Source: Anniella stebbinsi
Lineage: Eukaryota > Chordata > Lepidosauria > Squamata > Anniellidae
DNA length: 64,000 nucleotides
Assembly: GCA_029215795.1 (NCBI GenBank)
Contig: JARDYH010000001.1
Span: 395,969,154-396,033,153 of the forward strand
Reading direction: 5' to 3'
The stretch's first letter is position 1. Each line of letters opens with the position of its first letter. The notes beneath the pieces are model-generated. The model was not told where the DNA came from. It worked only from the letters and a program-made list of their open reading frames with translations, and ran no database searches. Shown piece after piece: positions 48,274 to 59,617 of this stretch. The position numbers and the translations under genes were made by a program.

Positions 48274-49830
48274 TGGCACAAGATGTAGTAGTTACCACTA
48301 GTTTAGAAGGCTTTAAACAAAGGTGGGTCTGTTGATGGCATCTTCCTACTGTTGCCTTGATAGATCAGACTAAGACCACTAGTAGAAATCTGATGCACCC
48401 TGGTCTTATCGAGCAAAGCGATTTGGACATTCAGTTTCCAAAATTGACAAGTAAATGTATTCATCCAGCATAATCAAAGTTCAATGCATTTCAGGCTGTC
48501 TGTTTGTAAACTTTTTGTATCTAAGACAGTCAAAGGTATTCAGATACTATTCTGATTGTAGCTATGTTTGTTATTAAGTATTACACTGAAGGAGCACTGT
48601 ATAATATGAAATGGGTTAAGATTTTGATTATTTTGCAGTAGTACATCTTCTTGGCAGGTTTTCCTATGAAACTGGGAGACTCATAAGCATGATGTGATAG
48701 TGATAGCTATCTCCAGTTGTTTGGCCCAGAATCTCTTAATCAGAAGTATACTGCCTGAACATGGAACTTCACTTTTAGTTCTCATACTAATAACCATGGT
48801 GACTTCTACCATCTGTGAATTTAAAAGCTATGTAAGCTAGTGGCTATGGCCATATCTTGTGGTAGTGAATTCTGTAAGTTAGGTATTGTGTGATGTAGTA
48901 CCTTCGTTAGTCCGGAATATACTAGCAAGTCAAATGCCAGACCTAAATGGTCCTAAATGGATCGTTGGTCTGATTTAGCAAAGGTGGTCTAAAGTTTTGG
49001 GCTTTTGCACTTTGAGAAACTTTCAACAATCATTGAATAAATAATAAAGGGAGGAAGGGGGAAGGGGGTCAGAGGGATTAGGAATTGGGAGTCATAGGGG
49101 TCATTTACAGACACTGAAACTGAATAGTCGACTATAGAGTAGAGAGTGGGGTTGCACCTGTTGTCCTCACTTCTAACTTCCATGGGTTTGTCAGGGTAAA
49201 AAGCTGCTTTTTTACCTGATGAGGAATTCTGGCGAACTCGAAAGCTTGGACAATTTTATGGAATTCTGGTTGGTCTTAATGAATTGCCCAGCCATGGATT
49301 TTGGATTTTTTTTCTAACCAGTCTTTGTTTTCTTCTTCTAGAAAATGGTTTCTGTTTCAAGTCGGATGCTGCTGCAATTTGGAATGGAAAGTGAAGGTTC
49401 TTGGGGGAAGGCATAGACTAATGGTAGACAATTTACTGCTTATGTACACAGAAGTCCCATATTCAGTGTGTTATTTGTAAGTAAAGAATCTCAGGGTAGT
49501 AGCTGATTTGGCCTTTTGCTGCTAGTTAGTATTGGACTAGATCAGTAAATGGTCTAACCCATATACTTCACTTTCTTATATTTTATCTCATGAAGCAAAT
49601 TTCTCATGGTGCAGATTCCATGTTGTACAGTGCACCTATGATTATGTGAAATATGAACAGTGCTTTCAACATAAACGTGAAATGAAACCAACTGCTGGCA
49701 CTTAATATCAAAAAGATTGCAGAGCAGCTTTTAAGTTGACCCCAGGGGAAACTGACAGGAGAACATGATAGTCAAGGAGGCCAAAGTGCCATAGGGAGGA
49801 AAATGCACATGTCAGAGACATTTGGAGAGG
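48274..49830. other. Intron 1 stretch with repeat scraps
   Basis: No gene. At about 49215-49300 the words 'cgaactcgaaagcttgg' and 'ggaattctggttggtct' resemble a known vertebrate LINE/SINE 3' segment. At about 49520-49585 'attggactagatcagtaaatggtctaacc' matches the end of the repeat described at 50750-51130. The remainder is unassigned. Confidence 0.4.
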
Positions 49831-49834
49831 GACA

Positions 49835-50095
49835 CTGTGCTATAGGTGTTTCTGTGTTAATGCTAGAAGCCTCGGAACCAAGACAGGGGAGTTGGTTTTA
49901 AAGGGGAAAATATAGTAGGGATATTGGAAACCTGGTATAATGGAAGCCTTAAAAGTGGAAGACCCTTCCACAGAATCACTGACGATGATAATAGCAGGTC
50001 CCAAGAGTAATATAGTACCGGGAACATGCTATTGCCCTCCTGACCAAAATGCTTAGGGTGATCTTGCTATGGAGAATGAAATTGGCTGTTGGGTT
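49835..50095 (+). mobile_element. Possible CR1-type LINE coding scrap
   Basis: Conceptual translation contains an SLET/GNLV-like piece (atattggaaacctggtataa) and further on VPGTCYCPPDQNA, which looks like a worn VGVYYRPPxQ-type motif of CR1-clade endonucleases, followed by GDLAMENEI. Too decayed for certainty. Confidence 0.4.
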
Positions 50096-50441
50096 TAGCT
50101 CCAGTGCTTCTGTGGGCCCTACGGTTTTGGGATCAAAATTTGATTCAGATTTAGAACAGAATGATTTAGAACCTAATCCAGTCATGGGAAGCTCGGGGCC
50201 TGAGAGCTCTGCCTGGTTTCCGATTAGCCACAGCTAAATTAGACTTCTCCGCAGGTAAGGGGGCTTTAGGGGTGTCACCCTGGTTGAGGCATCAACTGAA
50301 AAGGGTAGAATAAAGATGCCCTCTTCGGTATAGATAGATCATCATAAGGGGAGCTTTAGCAAATCTTTATTTAAGCCAGTGCAGAGATCGAAGAGCCTTT
50401 GCTGAGTACAATGTTTTAAATACTCAAAATGCTTTCTTGCG

Positions 50442-50543
50442 TAGACTTATTATGAATCTTGAACTCTTGTCTGCCTTAGAACTTGTATTGTTTAGACTTA
50501 TTATGAATCTTGAACTCTTGTCTGCCTTAGAACTTGTATTGTT
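50442..50543. repeat. Perfect 51-bp tandem duplication
   Basis: Two identical adjacent units beginning tagacttattatgaatctt (50442-50492 and 50493-50543). No known element ends here; the identity suggests a recent local duplication. Confidence 0.93.
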
Positions 50544-50749
50544 AAGACTGATTAGCAGTCTGTTGCTGGGACTCTGATTCTATATAAATTCTAGTCTTGG
50601 CACTTTCTCTTGAACAAAACAATGTGCCACTAGAATTTGCTTTATTGGGGATTATAAATGCTGTAACTGCTGCATGATAGAGGGTTATAGAGGGGACATT
50701 GTATATACATGTTTATAAAATTATGCACAATGTGGAGTAGGTAGAGTTG

Positions 50750-51130
50750 TGTTTTTCGTCCCCTCTCATATTAGAGCCTGGGGTCATGTAATAAAACTGA
50801 ATGATGGAAGAATCAAGACAGACAAAAGGAAGTATTTCTACACATACTGTGTGTAGTTAACCATGGTGGTCATTTATCGCCCACCAGCTTAGATGACTTT
50901 AAAAGGGTTAAACAAATTAATGGAGGATAATGGCTATGCACTACATCCAGTATCAGAGGCAGCATGGCTCTGAATACTATTTGCTGGAAAACAACTTCAG
51001 GAGAGGGCTATTTCTCTCATGCTCAGCTTCCCTTAGACATCTGGTTAGCCACAGCGGGAAACAGAATACTGGACTAGATAGGACTTTGGTCTGACCCAGC
51101 AGGGCTGTTCTTCATATGTTCTTAAAAGTA
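50750..51130 (+). mobile_element. LINE (CR1-like) 3'-end repeat
   Basis: Contains the ordered phrases 'acagacaaaaggaagtattt', 'catcagcttagatgactttaaaaggg'-like text, 'aatactatttgctggaaaac', 'atctggttagccac', 'tactggactagataggac' and 'ggtctgacccagcagggct', ending in 'cttcatatgttctta'. The same 3' part occurs inverted at 58190-58330 and as a scrap near 49525. This is a common squamate interspersed repeat. The LINE clade is inferred. Confidence 0.6.
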
Positions 51131-53466
51131 TATTTGTCTGTGCAGTATTTTAGTTTAGTCATGATTGCAGTCTATGAATGAATGAATTTCCTCATCTCAT
51201 ATGCATCTTCATAAGAATTAAGATAATGAAGCATTATTTATATCCCCCAAACTTCAGGTAGAGGGCATTTTCTGGGGAAAGCCCATATCCTTCGATCTGT
51301 TTCCATGCTGTGCCTGCCTTGTCAGAGGCTTGGTTTGATGTCAGTGACCTTCAGTAAACATTGCAAGACCTATTTACTGAAAGTTGACAGTTTCTAATGT
51401 ATTGGTTATTGAGGATACTTAGAAACTTCTAAATAAGCTGCACTTGTCAGTTGCAGCAACACTAGGTAATCATGTGCGGTGCAATGTGAGCAGAATGATA
51501 AAGTGTGTCATGCAAGATGTGGTTTGTTCCATGTGCCTCAATGAAATGAGGACACATTTACAGATATGATTGCAACACATAAAGCAGTCCTCTCAGTTTA
51601 AGTGAATGGGAGTGCTCACCAAAGCACTATGTGCGATTCCACTATATTCTGGTACAAGAGCTCAATCGCTGCTGGGCTGTGAATTATATCCCTCTCCAAA
51701 ACAGCTGATTTTGCATTTTCAACATGCATGCAGCTCTGGTTGCTGCATCAGCCTCTCCAGCGAATGAATTCTCAGATTCAATCTCAGATTCAATCTCTAG
51801 CATCTCCAATTAAATAATCTCTAATAATAGTATTGTAAAAGACCTCTGCCTGACACCCTGGAGAGCTGCTGCCAAGTTAGAGTAGCCACCAAAGTTTGAC
51901 TCTCTCAGTCAGTATAAGGCAGATTGACACAGTCATCAAATCTATACTATTATTCAAGTGGAGATTTATTTAATTTTGGGAGTTGTGTATGTTAGCTGTT
52001 TTAATTTTCTTATTTTTCATATAGTGTAGTTTTATTACTCATACTGAGGGGGAACTAGAAATGTGAATACAGAAATAAAATCTACAGGAGGTAGGCTTCT
52101 GCACTAACATTACATTAGTAGATTCAGTGACTGAAGTTTCTATATTAGGGATTGGCATCTAAGAGCTTCTGACACTCTGCCCATTAGGGAGCAGTTTTAT
52201 AGTTAGTGCAAGATCATTTTTCCTTTGAGAACCATTGCATATAGATATAACTGGGTTTGGTGCCATCTGGTGGCTGTGATGTTACATTAGAGCATAGAGA
52301 GAACAAAGACACAAGTCTTTATGACTCATGTCTTTGTTGCTCTGTTGCTAATGAGATTGAATTGCTTCTGACTACTACTTGTATAGTATTATGAAATTTT
52401 ACTGATTTCATTTCTGCCCATCTTGGTTCTGGCTTCAATCTCTAACTTTGCTTCTTCCTGCCCTACATTGGGATCCCACCCTCCTTTACCATGACAGCTT
52501 GTATGATTTCTAAAAGTTTCAAGAAGCTCCCCATATGGAATGTGTAATATTAAACTTTAAGGCCCACAGTTATTAGAAGTTGTGTCTGTGAGAGAACAGC
52601 ACAATAGCTTTCACCAAGTACAAGTTCAGAATGAATGAATGAAAGCAAGAATGAATGAATGCTTCTTGAGAGGCTATCCATGGCTAGCTTGTAATCCTTA
52701 AGAATGAAATGTCACAAGTTTTGCATGCTAATTATGGAGGCACAGGCTCTGTAGCCTACATCCCTCTTGGGTATATTTTCTATGATTTAGGGCAGTATAA
52801 CCCAAAGTCAGGTGCAGGCAGGGCTTGTGCAAGCAAGACGTTTTGATGCCAGAAAGCAAAGTACAAGATGCTATCTTCTCTGCATTCAACCTGCAAAAGC
52901 TGACTGGACTTGCAGTTGAATCTGATTTCTACACTGACAATGGGATAGCATCCTCCACTGCGCTTGATTGCTGCAGGTTAACTTAGGGGGCACAGGGCCG
53001 GCTGCATGACGTACACAGAGGGATGTCTGTGGGTCTCAGGAGCAATGGCCAGAAAGGACAGCCTCTGCTTTCCCTCATACTCCTCAATATCTGCTGCCTC
53101 ATTGTGTCTAATGGTATTGCAGGCCCTGGCTATGTTTAAAAGGCTGTAGGACAGAGGGAAGGAAAAGCCTAACCCTACAAGCAATCTCCAGCACATTGTC
53201 TTGTTTAATACAGGACTTTCCTTTCTGGGTAAGGAGAGGGAGAGAAGTAGCCTTCTAGCATTAAAGAGCATGCAACTGGAGACAATTCTTACTTGTCAGT
53301 GGCAACCTGGCAGGTGGCCATTTACAAACTTGGCAACAACACTTGCTCACTCTCTTTTACTTAGACCACAACTTTGGCATACCTATTTATTTACAAGTTG
53401 CCTTTACACTTGTTGTTCCTTTGATGCATTTAACCAAATATATCAATTAATTAACCCACTGACATG
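51131..53466. other. Intron 1 stretch with one SINE fragment
   Basis: No gene. A family B SINE 3' portion lies at 51760-51930 and a GAAT-type simple repeat at about 52630-52662. Open frames around 52978-53482 show no domain and are taken as chance. Confidence 0.45.
51760..51930 (+). mobile_element. SINE family B, 3' portion
   Basis: Shows 'tctctagcatctccaattaa', 'aaaagacctctgcctgacac', 'cctggagagctgctgcca' and 'gtcagtataaggcaga', in the same order as the copy at 47151-47335. The tRNA-like head is lost or replaced by a small duplication (cagattcaatct, twice). Confidence 0.7.
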
Positions 53467-53474
53467 CTCAATAG

Positions 53475-53794
53475 TAGGCTGACCATATGAAAAGGAGGAC
53501 AGGGCTCCTATAACTTTAACAGTTTTAGAGAAAAGGGAATTTCAGCAGGTGCCATTTGTATACAATTAGTTCCTGGTGAAATTCCCTCTTCATCACCACA
53601 GTTAAAGTTGCAGAGCTCCTGCCTTCTTTTGTATATGGTCACTTTAGTATAGTGCCTGCACCTTTAACTGTTGTGATGAAGAGGGAGTTTCACTTGGAAC
53701 CAATTGCATACAAATGGCACCGGCTGAAATTCCCTTTTCTCTACAACTGTTAAAGTTACAGGAGCCCTGTCCTCCTTTTCATATGGTCAGCCTA
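53475..53794. mobile_element. hAT-type palindromic MITE, copy 1
   Basis: A 320-bp element whose two halves are inverted copies: left taggctgaccatatgaaaag, right ctccttttcatatggtcagc then cta. Pairing continues through 'ggacagggctcct / aggagccctgtcc', 'taactttaacag / ctgttaaagtta' and inner 'gaaattccctcttcatcacc / tgatgaagagggagtttc'. An exact 8-bp target duplication ctcaatag (53467-53474 and 53795-53802) supports a hAT origin. No protein encoded. Confidence 0.9.
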
Positions 53795-53802
53795 CTCAAT
53801 AG

Positions 53803-54863
53803 TCTTCTTATGGGACAGGCTGGCAGTATCAGAAGGTTCTTGATGTTTGGCTATTTAGATGTAGGAGCAGTAATTGCATACACTTGGGTGGTTGTATTGG
53901 CTTATGTGTCTGGTAACAGCTCCCCCCCCCCCCTTTGCTGGATTCCTAAGATGACATTCCACACAGCATGTATAGTGGTGTAAAGTTGTAATAATGATAT
54001 CATAGAAGTTTGTGGTGTATATGTATACCTATTATTGCTTTGTATTTTGTCTGGGGTATGTATGTGCAGAGAAAGAAAAATGATATGGAATGTGCCACAG
54101 TTGTTTCTAGGGACAGCCCACTTGTATAAAAACAAGTGACAACATGTACCGTTAAGATCAGGGGAAAATATGTGATGAGAGTATTCAAGTTCATTGTTTG
54201 TATGGACAAACCTACCCTTGAGACATTTGTAGCTTTTTAAAATGATTGTCTGGAAGTATCCTGAGTTTAGTATGCAAGGCTCACTTTCACTGCTACACTA
54301 CAATTCATTGTCTTCATCCTTGGGTCTTGGTTGTACCTTCAGTTCGCCTTTGTCCAGATACCAGCAACAGATTCTGTTTCTCCTAAGTGTTAGAACAAAT
54401 TCAGCCCTTATCTGTAATGTCATTTCGTACGACATTCTTGTAAAACTTAGTCAAACTTGGTTCAAGAAAATGTGGGAGAGGCAATACCAGCCTTAATGGC
54501 TTGTAAAACTATGTTTGTAATCATTACAACCATCTGTAAACTTACTAATTCAGCCTTGTAATTAAACCCACAAAAGTTACTAACACGGTGGGTGAAGGCA
54601 GAGTGCTGGGTGCAAAGGGAAAAGGTTTCTATCAAGCAGCCCACCTAGTTTCTGTGCTAGACATAGATGAGGTTTGGAGCACTCCTCTGCTACCAGTCAC
54701 TTACTTCCATAGAATTTGAGAATTACCTATCAACATCTGCCATTTTATATTATGCAAAACTAATATTTGTGAACATGACCTCTACTTCTGAAGGAATATA
54801 TAATGTGCTTAAGTCCCTGGAGGATATCTTGTACCCTTTGGTAAAAACTCACTTAAAATGTTT
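53803..54863. other. Intron 1 stretch, nothing recognised
   Basis: Poly-C run at about 53921-53933; otherwise unique-looking with no supported feature. Confidence 0.5.
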
Positions 54864-55492
54864 AAAACTATAGATTACACAAAAGCAGAAGGTAGAGGTT
54901 GACAAACTGAACAAATGTATAATGCACAAGGCACACAACTGCAAAACAGTGATTTTTTTCAAAGTTGGGGTAAATACTTTTTATTGACTGTATGATTTTT
55001 GTAAACACTATATAATCATTGCTTATAAACAAGCTACATAGCTAAATAAAAAGTGATTTAAACACTACAGTACCATAATAAAAACAACCATTTATGTTAT
55101 TCAAACCAAACTATTTGCAATACTAATGCTGCAACGAAAGTTTTCAAAACAAACTTTTTTTTTGTATATATTGCTACTGTTTGCAATGAGAAATATAGGT
55201 TTTCAAAACAAACTGTTTTTTTATATATTGCTACTATTTACAACAAGAAATACAACAGGCTTCCGGTTATCCACTCGTTTCACGATAAGCAAGCTTCTTC
55301 AAGGTAGGCTCTTATATGTTGCAGCACCAACTTAGAGGCTATTGCCGTGGAAAAAGGAGGAATTTATTCCTCAAGTAGTTTAAAGAAGTTGTTCTTGACT
55401 TGGCATTGTGAAGCCTCTGATATGGTGAGCAGAATGCAGCTGTTTTGCAGTTGTGTGCCTTGTGCATTATATATTTGTAAAACTATAGATTA
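54864..55492. other. Insert between 14-bp direct repeats with inverted inner ends
   Basis: The word aaaactatagatta occurs at both edges (54864-54877 and 55479-55492). Inside, a 36-40 base inverted repeat (acaaatgtataatgcacaag ... at about 54911 and its inverse ending about 55478) brackets about 500 bases. That interior also contains a 59-base-period tandem pair starting gttttcaaaacaaac (55140 and 55199). No coding capacity. It could be a LINE-mobilised RNA inserted with inversion or an unclassified inverted-repeat element. Confidence 0.55.
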
Positions 55493-58189
55493 AACATTTT
55501 AACGAGTTTCAATATGGTTTCTGACTTGTTTCTCCCAGTGTATCACCAAGCCCTTCTGTGCTCTTAATTTTTTCATTTAAGATTTCTGCATGCTGTTGTT
55601 GTTGTTGTTGTTGTTAATCTAAACCAGCAATGTGAATTTACAGATGGTCTTAAAGGGGAAATATCTAGTAAAAATACTTGTCTAAGATGCAGTCTATATA
55701 TTCATTATTTCTGTCCACTGTGATGAATAATCATTTTGGGGGGATGGGTAGGTAGTTCTCCATCTTGGAAACAGAAACTGGAGGCCAAGGCAGGGCCCAT
55801 GCTTTCTAAAGGAGAATATAAAAGTCCTGCCTAAAATGAGCTTAGCCAGTAAAATATCAACAGTATCAGGATTTGCCAAAATACAATTATAATAAATATG
55901 TATAGCCAATCTCCCAAAGAAAAATAATTTAGTTGTAAATACCTTCTTAGTAACTTCATTAATAATACACATTTTTCACGAATAAGTTTCATTTCACAAG
56001 ATATAAAATCATAGCAGGCCAAACCCAGAACACTGTTCCTTTTAACAAAAAACTAAATCTGTCTTGTGTAAAAACTGACAACCTGTATTTAGGTTTCTTG
56101 GCACTAATTAAAGAACGTGCTCCTCAGCCACCCATACAGAGTACTCTATTGAAAACCATAATTTCTCTTGTTAAGGAGAAGGGGGAGAGGTTGCACGTTT
56201 ATCTTGGTATCCTAGGCAATTAGCCCTCAATCAATGTCATCTGCTTCATCCGTATTATAAAAAGGCATTTACCCACAGACAGCTATTTAAAAACAAGTAA
56301 CATCTCCCCCACCCTGCCCCGTGCTCTGGTTGTCAAAAGAGCTTTCCTTTACAAATCAACATGCTTCTCTTTTTCAGTCTATAGCTAGCTGGAAAAGTAG
56401 CCAGATGAACAAATACTTTACTTCTTATGGCACTTGGCTGATAACAAGCTTTGCTTTTGTTTTGTTTTTAAAGTGAGGATTAGCCTGTTTTGTGTGAGTA
56501 CTTCATTTTGATGGGATTTTGTCAAATTCCTATGATCTATATCTAATATAACATGTAAGAGTTAACATTACATTCCGAATTTGATACACTAAAAGGATAA
56601 AAGCAAAAGTAAGCCTTGCTTTTAAAAACTATCTAGGGAATATTTTGCATTTGCTTTTGCTTATCAAGCTTATCAAGCTTGCAAGAACAATTACAAGTAT
56701 TAGTTTACATTTTATCCTGCATTTTTTGCCCATTGGGACATTAATGTAATTAGTAAAATATTAATTATCCTTGAAGAAACATGCTGAAACTGTACTAAAA
56801 CAAGTAAGAATTTGTGGTACCAGCCAGCCCTCCCCCTCACATGGCAGTAGTGGCATCAAACTAATGCCTTCTTCAATTAACATATCATGTGGTAGATGGG
56901 GGTATATAGGGGAACACATTTCCTAAGGGATCTGGCCTGGACCTATAATGTTCCCTAAACCTTTAGAGCCTTAAATACCAGTACTTTAATTTAGCCTGGA
57001 TGTTGAACTGGCAACTAGTCGAGCTCTCATAAAGTAGATATGATAATATCTTTGTGGTTAGTTTCAGACAAAAGCCCAGTAATGTGAGGTGGAAAATTTC
57101 CCACTAATATAAAAAAGGTTATGTGCTGTAGCAGTAGTAACAACTATACTAATTCCGGGGTGTTATTTGTCATTTTTTAAGATTTTATACTGGCTGTGTT
57201 TACATGCAATGATAACTTGGAATTCTGGATAAGCCTGGCAGCCTGTTCACTCCTGTTTGGTCTTTCCATTAGCAGGAGCAAAGAGTGTTGTTGGAACCAG
57301 GGCTGTTGGCTTGTTTCCAAACAAGCCAGGTATTGTAATCCAAGAACAAACCGTTCGTGTCTAGCTTTCATGAGATGAAACAAACCAGGAGCCCCCGTTC
57401 AGAAGGTTTCAATTCCTTGTTCGTTTAGGTGCTTTCTCTGAGGGCAGAATTCAATTTTAGAGAATCTCTGCAGTCCCCGCATTCAAGTGATGAGCAGGGC
57501 CAAAATACCAACACAATTTAGTGTAAAGCTCCTACTGCAGATAACCAAGCCTTAGGAGAGTGGTTTCAACCCTTTTGAATAGGGTGGAACTGCAAAAGCC
57601 AGGAAACCACAAAACCATTGGTAGTTAGGAGAAGGGGGATTGGCCAGAGGAAGGGGTCATGGTGGGGCTGGAGCACTCCTTCTCACATGTCGATTTTAAC
57701 CCTTTTTTGGATGCCTGAATATGGCTGGAGATGTATCCAATTCATGGCTGCAAGTATATAGTTATTTATATTTTAAACTATGGCGGGGATGACAGGACTA
57801 ATATTTTAGATTTCTTGGAGCTGGATGCTTAGACTATGTTTGCAGAGGGGCACATGGATCAGAGGAAAAGATTCTTACCAATAATACAACTATTCTTAAA
57901 CTTTAGAGCTCTATTATTGCACTAAGCAATGGCAAGTTACCTTGGAATAAATTATACAAAGGCAAAAACAACTTTAGGAATGCTTCATGACAAAACATTA
58001 ACATTCTCATGTAATGTTGCAAGTATATTTACAAAGCAATTTTATTTTTTGTGAGACAGATGCTGGTTGTGTAATGGGATGAAGCCTTTCTAGGAAAAAA
58101 TCAGAACATATTGTGTATTAAATTATTATGGGTAGGATGTTACTTCACTTTAAAACATTGGTCCCTCAATGTGAAAGATAAGCACATAC
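55493..58189. other. Intron 1 stretch, nothing firmly recognised
   Basis: No gene. A (GTT)n tract lies at about 55594-55615. At 57308-57327 there is a perfect small hairpin (ggcttgttt cc aaacaagcc) within a region (57190-57410) that may be a decayed foldback element. Confidence 0.45.
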
Positions 58190-58335
58190 ATAACTCATAA
58201 GAACATTAAAAATGTCTTGCTAGATAAGATCAAGGCCCATCTGTTCCAGCATTCTGATGCAACAAAGGTCAGCCAGATGGCTCTGGGTCTGGAGGAGTCC
58301 ATAAGCAGGTGAAGGTTGCTTTGATCTGTTGGTAG
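58190..58335 (-). mobile_element. LINE (CR1-like) 3'-end repeat, inverted copy
   Basis: Reverse-complement counterpart of the repeat at 50750-51130: 'cataagaacatt' edge, then 'aaggcccatctgttccagca' and 'ggtcagccagatg'. Confidence 0.55.
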
Positions 58336-58405
58336 ACCTAATTTTTTATTTGTTTGTTTGTTTTGTTTTCTTCTAAAAAGAGCACTAGCTAGCCATCACC
58401 ATACT

Positions 58406-58627
58406 GGCTGAATTCGGACAACGCATTAAGCAACTGGGGGGGGGGGGGGAGGAACAATCATCAGTTGTATTGACTATCGTGTCATCCGAATGCTGCCATA
58501 GTCAACTCAGCGCTGATCCTAATCCACACCACAGTTGATTATTTATTACCATGTTGTATGGGGAGTACCCCCTAGATGAACAACTTTAAAGTTGATTATT
58601 ATCCCACCATTGTCCGAATTCAACCAC
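58406..58627. mobile_element. Inverted-repeat element ('GTCGTCCGAA' family), short copy
   Basis: Left end tggctgaattcggacaacgc and right end ttgtccgaattcaacca are inverted repeats. Inside are 'gactatcgtgtcatccgaa' and 'ggggagtaccccctag', both shared with the scrap at 23905-23975, and a 14-base G run near 58436. No coding capacity. Confidence 0.68.
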
Positions 58628-58932
58628 TGTGTCTTCAAGTGCTAGCTGGGATGTTCTAGAAGGATACAATTATAAATGATATTGAAAGTCACTGAGAGAT
58701 GTAGGAGAACCAATAGGGTTATACTCCCCATCTCCATCCATTCCCCTGCTTAAGTCATCAGACAAGCTTAACAAGGCAGTCACTGTCCTGAACCCAGGCT
58801 GGAAGTTTGACTGGAATGGATCTAAATGATCTGTATTCATCCAAGTGGATTTGGTAGTCATGGGTTCAGTTTTTTTAATAGATTAGAAGTGTGGACGTGT
58901 ACTAGATTAGATTCCATTTTAAAGCAGCATAC

Positions 58933-58964
<32 letters not shown>
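58933..58964. repeat. (GTT)n microsatellite
   Basis: About ten TTG/GTT units, roughly 340 bases upstream of NEO1 exon 2. Confidence 0.95.
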
Positions 58965-59299
58965 AAGAAACTTAATATAACCATTTTTTAAAAAATCAGT
59001 AATTATACGCCACCCAGTGGGTGTCATCTGTTGAAAGAGAGTCAAAATTTAAATGGGTGAGTGCCTTGAGATGACCTAAAGAAGCCTGCGTTTATGATTG
59101 ATTATGTTGATCTAAGATGCTGTATCTGTGGTTGTGGTACACAGGGAACATATTTTTGCTTCAAATATGTACTACAAAAGGCAGATTCTTCAGTAGTTTA
59201 CATTTAAAAGTGTATGGAACAAATTTTAAGTATTTTAAAAAAATATTTAGAATCTTTGGGATGCCCTTAATAAATCTCAATTTCTGTTGTGTTTTATAG

Positions 59300-59617
59300 G
59301 TCCCACTGTGAGGACTTTTACTCCATTTTATTTTATTGTGGAACCAGTGGACACTCTGTCAGTTAGAGCTTCTTCTGTTATACTGAATTGTTCAGCTTAT
59401 TGTGAATCATCTCCAAAAATTGAATGGAAAAAGGATGGGACTTTCTTGAACTTGGTGTCAGATGACCGACGCCAGCTGCTACCAGATGGATCTTTATTAA
59501 TTAACAGTGTAGTGCATTCCAAACACAATAAGCCTGATGAAGGGCATTATCAGTGTGTTGCAACCGTTGAAAGCCTTGGGACTATTGTAAGCAGGACTGC
59601 TAAGCTCACAGTAGCAG
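59300..59617 (+). CDS. NEO1: Neogenin exon 2 (first Ig-like domain)
   Basis: A 318-base phase 1-1 exon between acceptor tgttttatag and donor GCAG|GTGAGT. With exon 1 it gives residues 48-153. It encodes the N-terminal Ig domain of the extracellular region: the start [16 protein letters not shown], the first Ig cysteine C78 in ILNCSAY (N77-C-S is also a possible N-glycosylation sequon), the core W90 in KIEWKKDG, a conserved [18 protein letters not shown] stretch, and DEGHYQC with the second cysteine C133. The four Ig domains of neogenin precede six fibronectin type III repeats that bind netrin and RGMs; only Ig1 lies in this window. The sequence fits neogenin far better than its paralogue DCC. 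An extra cysteine (C82) sits where mammals have serine. Confidence 0.96.

Larger units (their letters stand above)
10978..59299 (+). other. NEO1: NEO1 intron 1
   Basis: A 48,322-bp intron from GTGAGG (10978) to the acceptor tgttttatag (ends 59299), phase 1. A very large first intron separating the signal-peptide exon from the first Ig exon is usual in this receptor family. It carries all the transposable elements listed between these points. No alternative coding exon with family similarity was found inside. Confidence 0.88.

Noticed and set aside
52978..53482. Pair of roughly 95-codon frames on opposite strands
   Set aside because: No domain similarity, no homology to LINE proteins, and no exon-like splice pairing with NEO1.
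53475..53794. CRISPR-like or attachment-site interpretation of the palindromes
   Set aside because: The context is a vertebrate intron; the 8-bp target duplication and inverted ends are fully explained by a hAT-type MITE.
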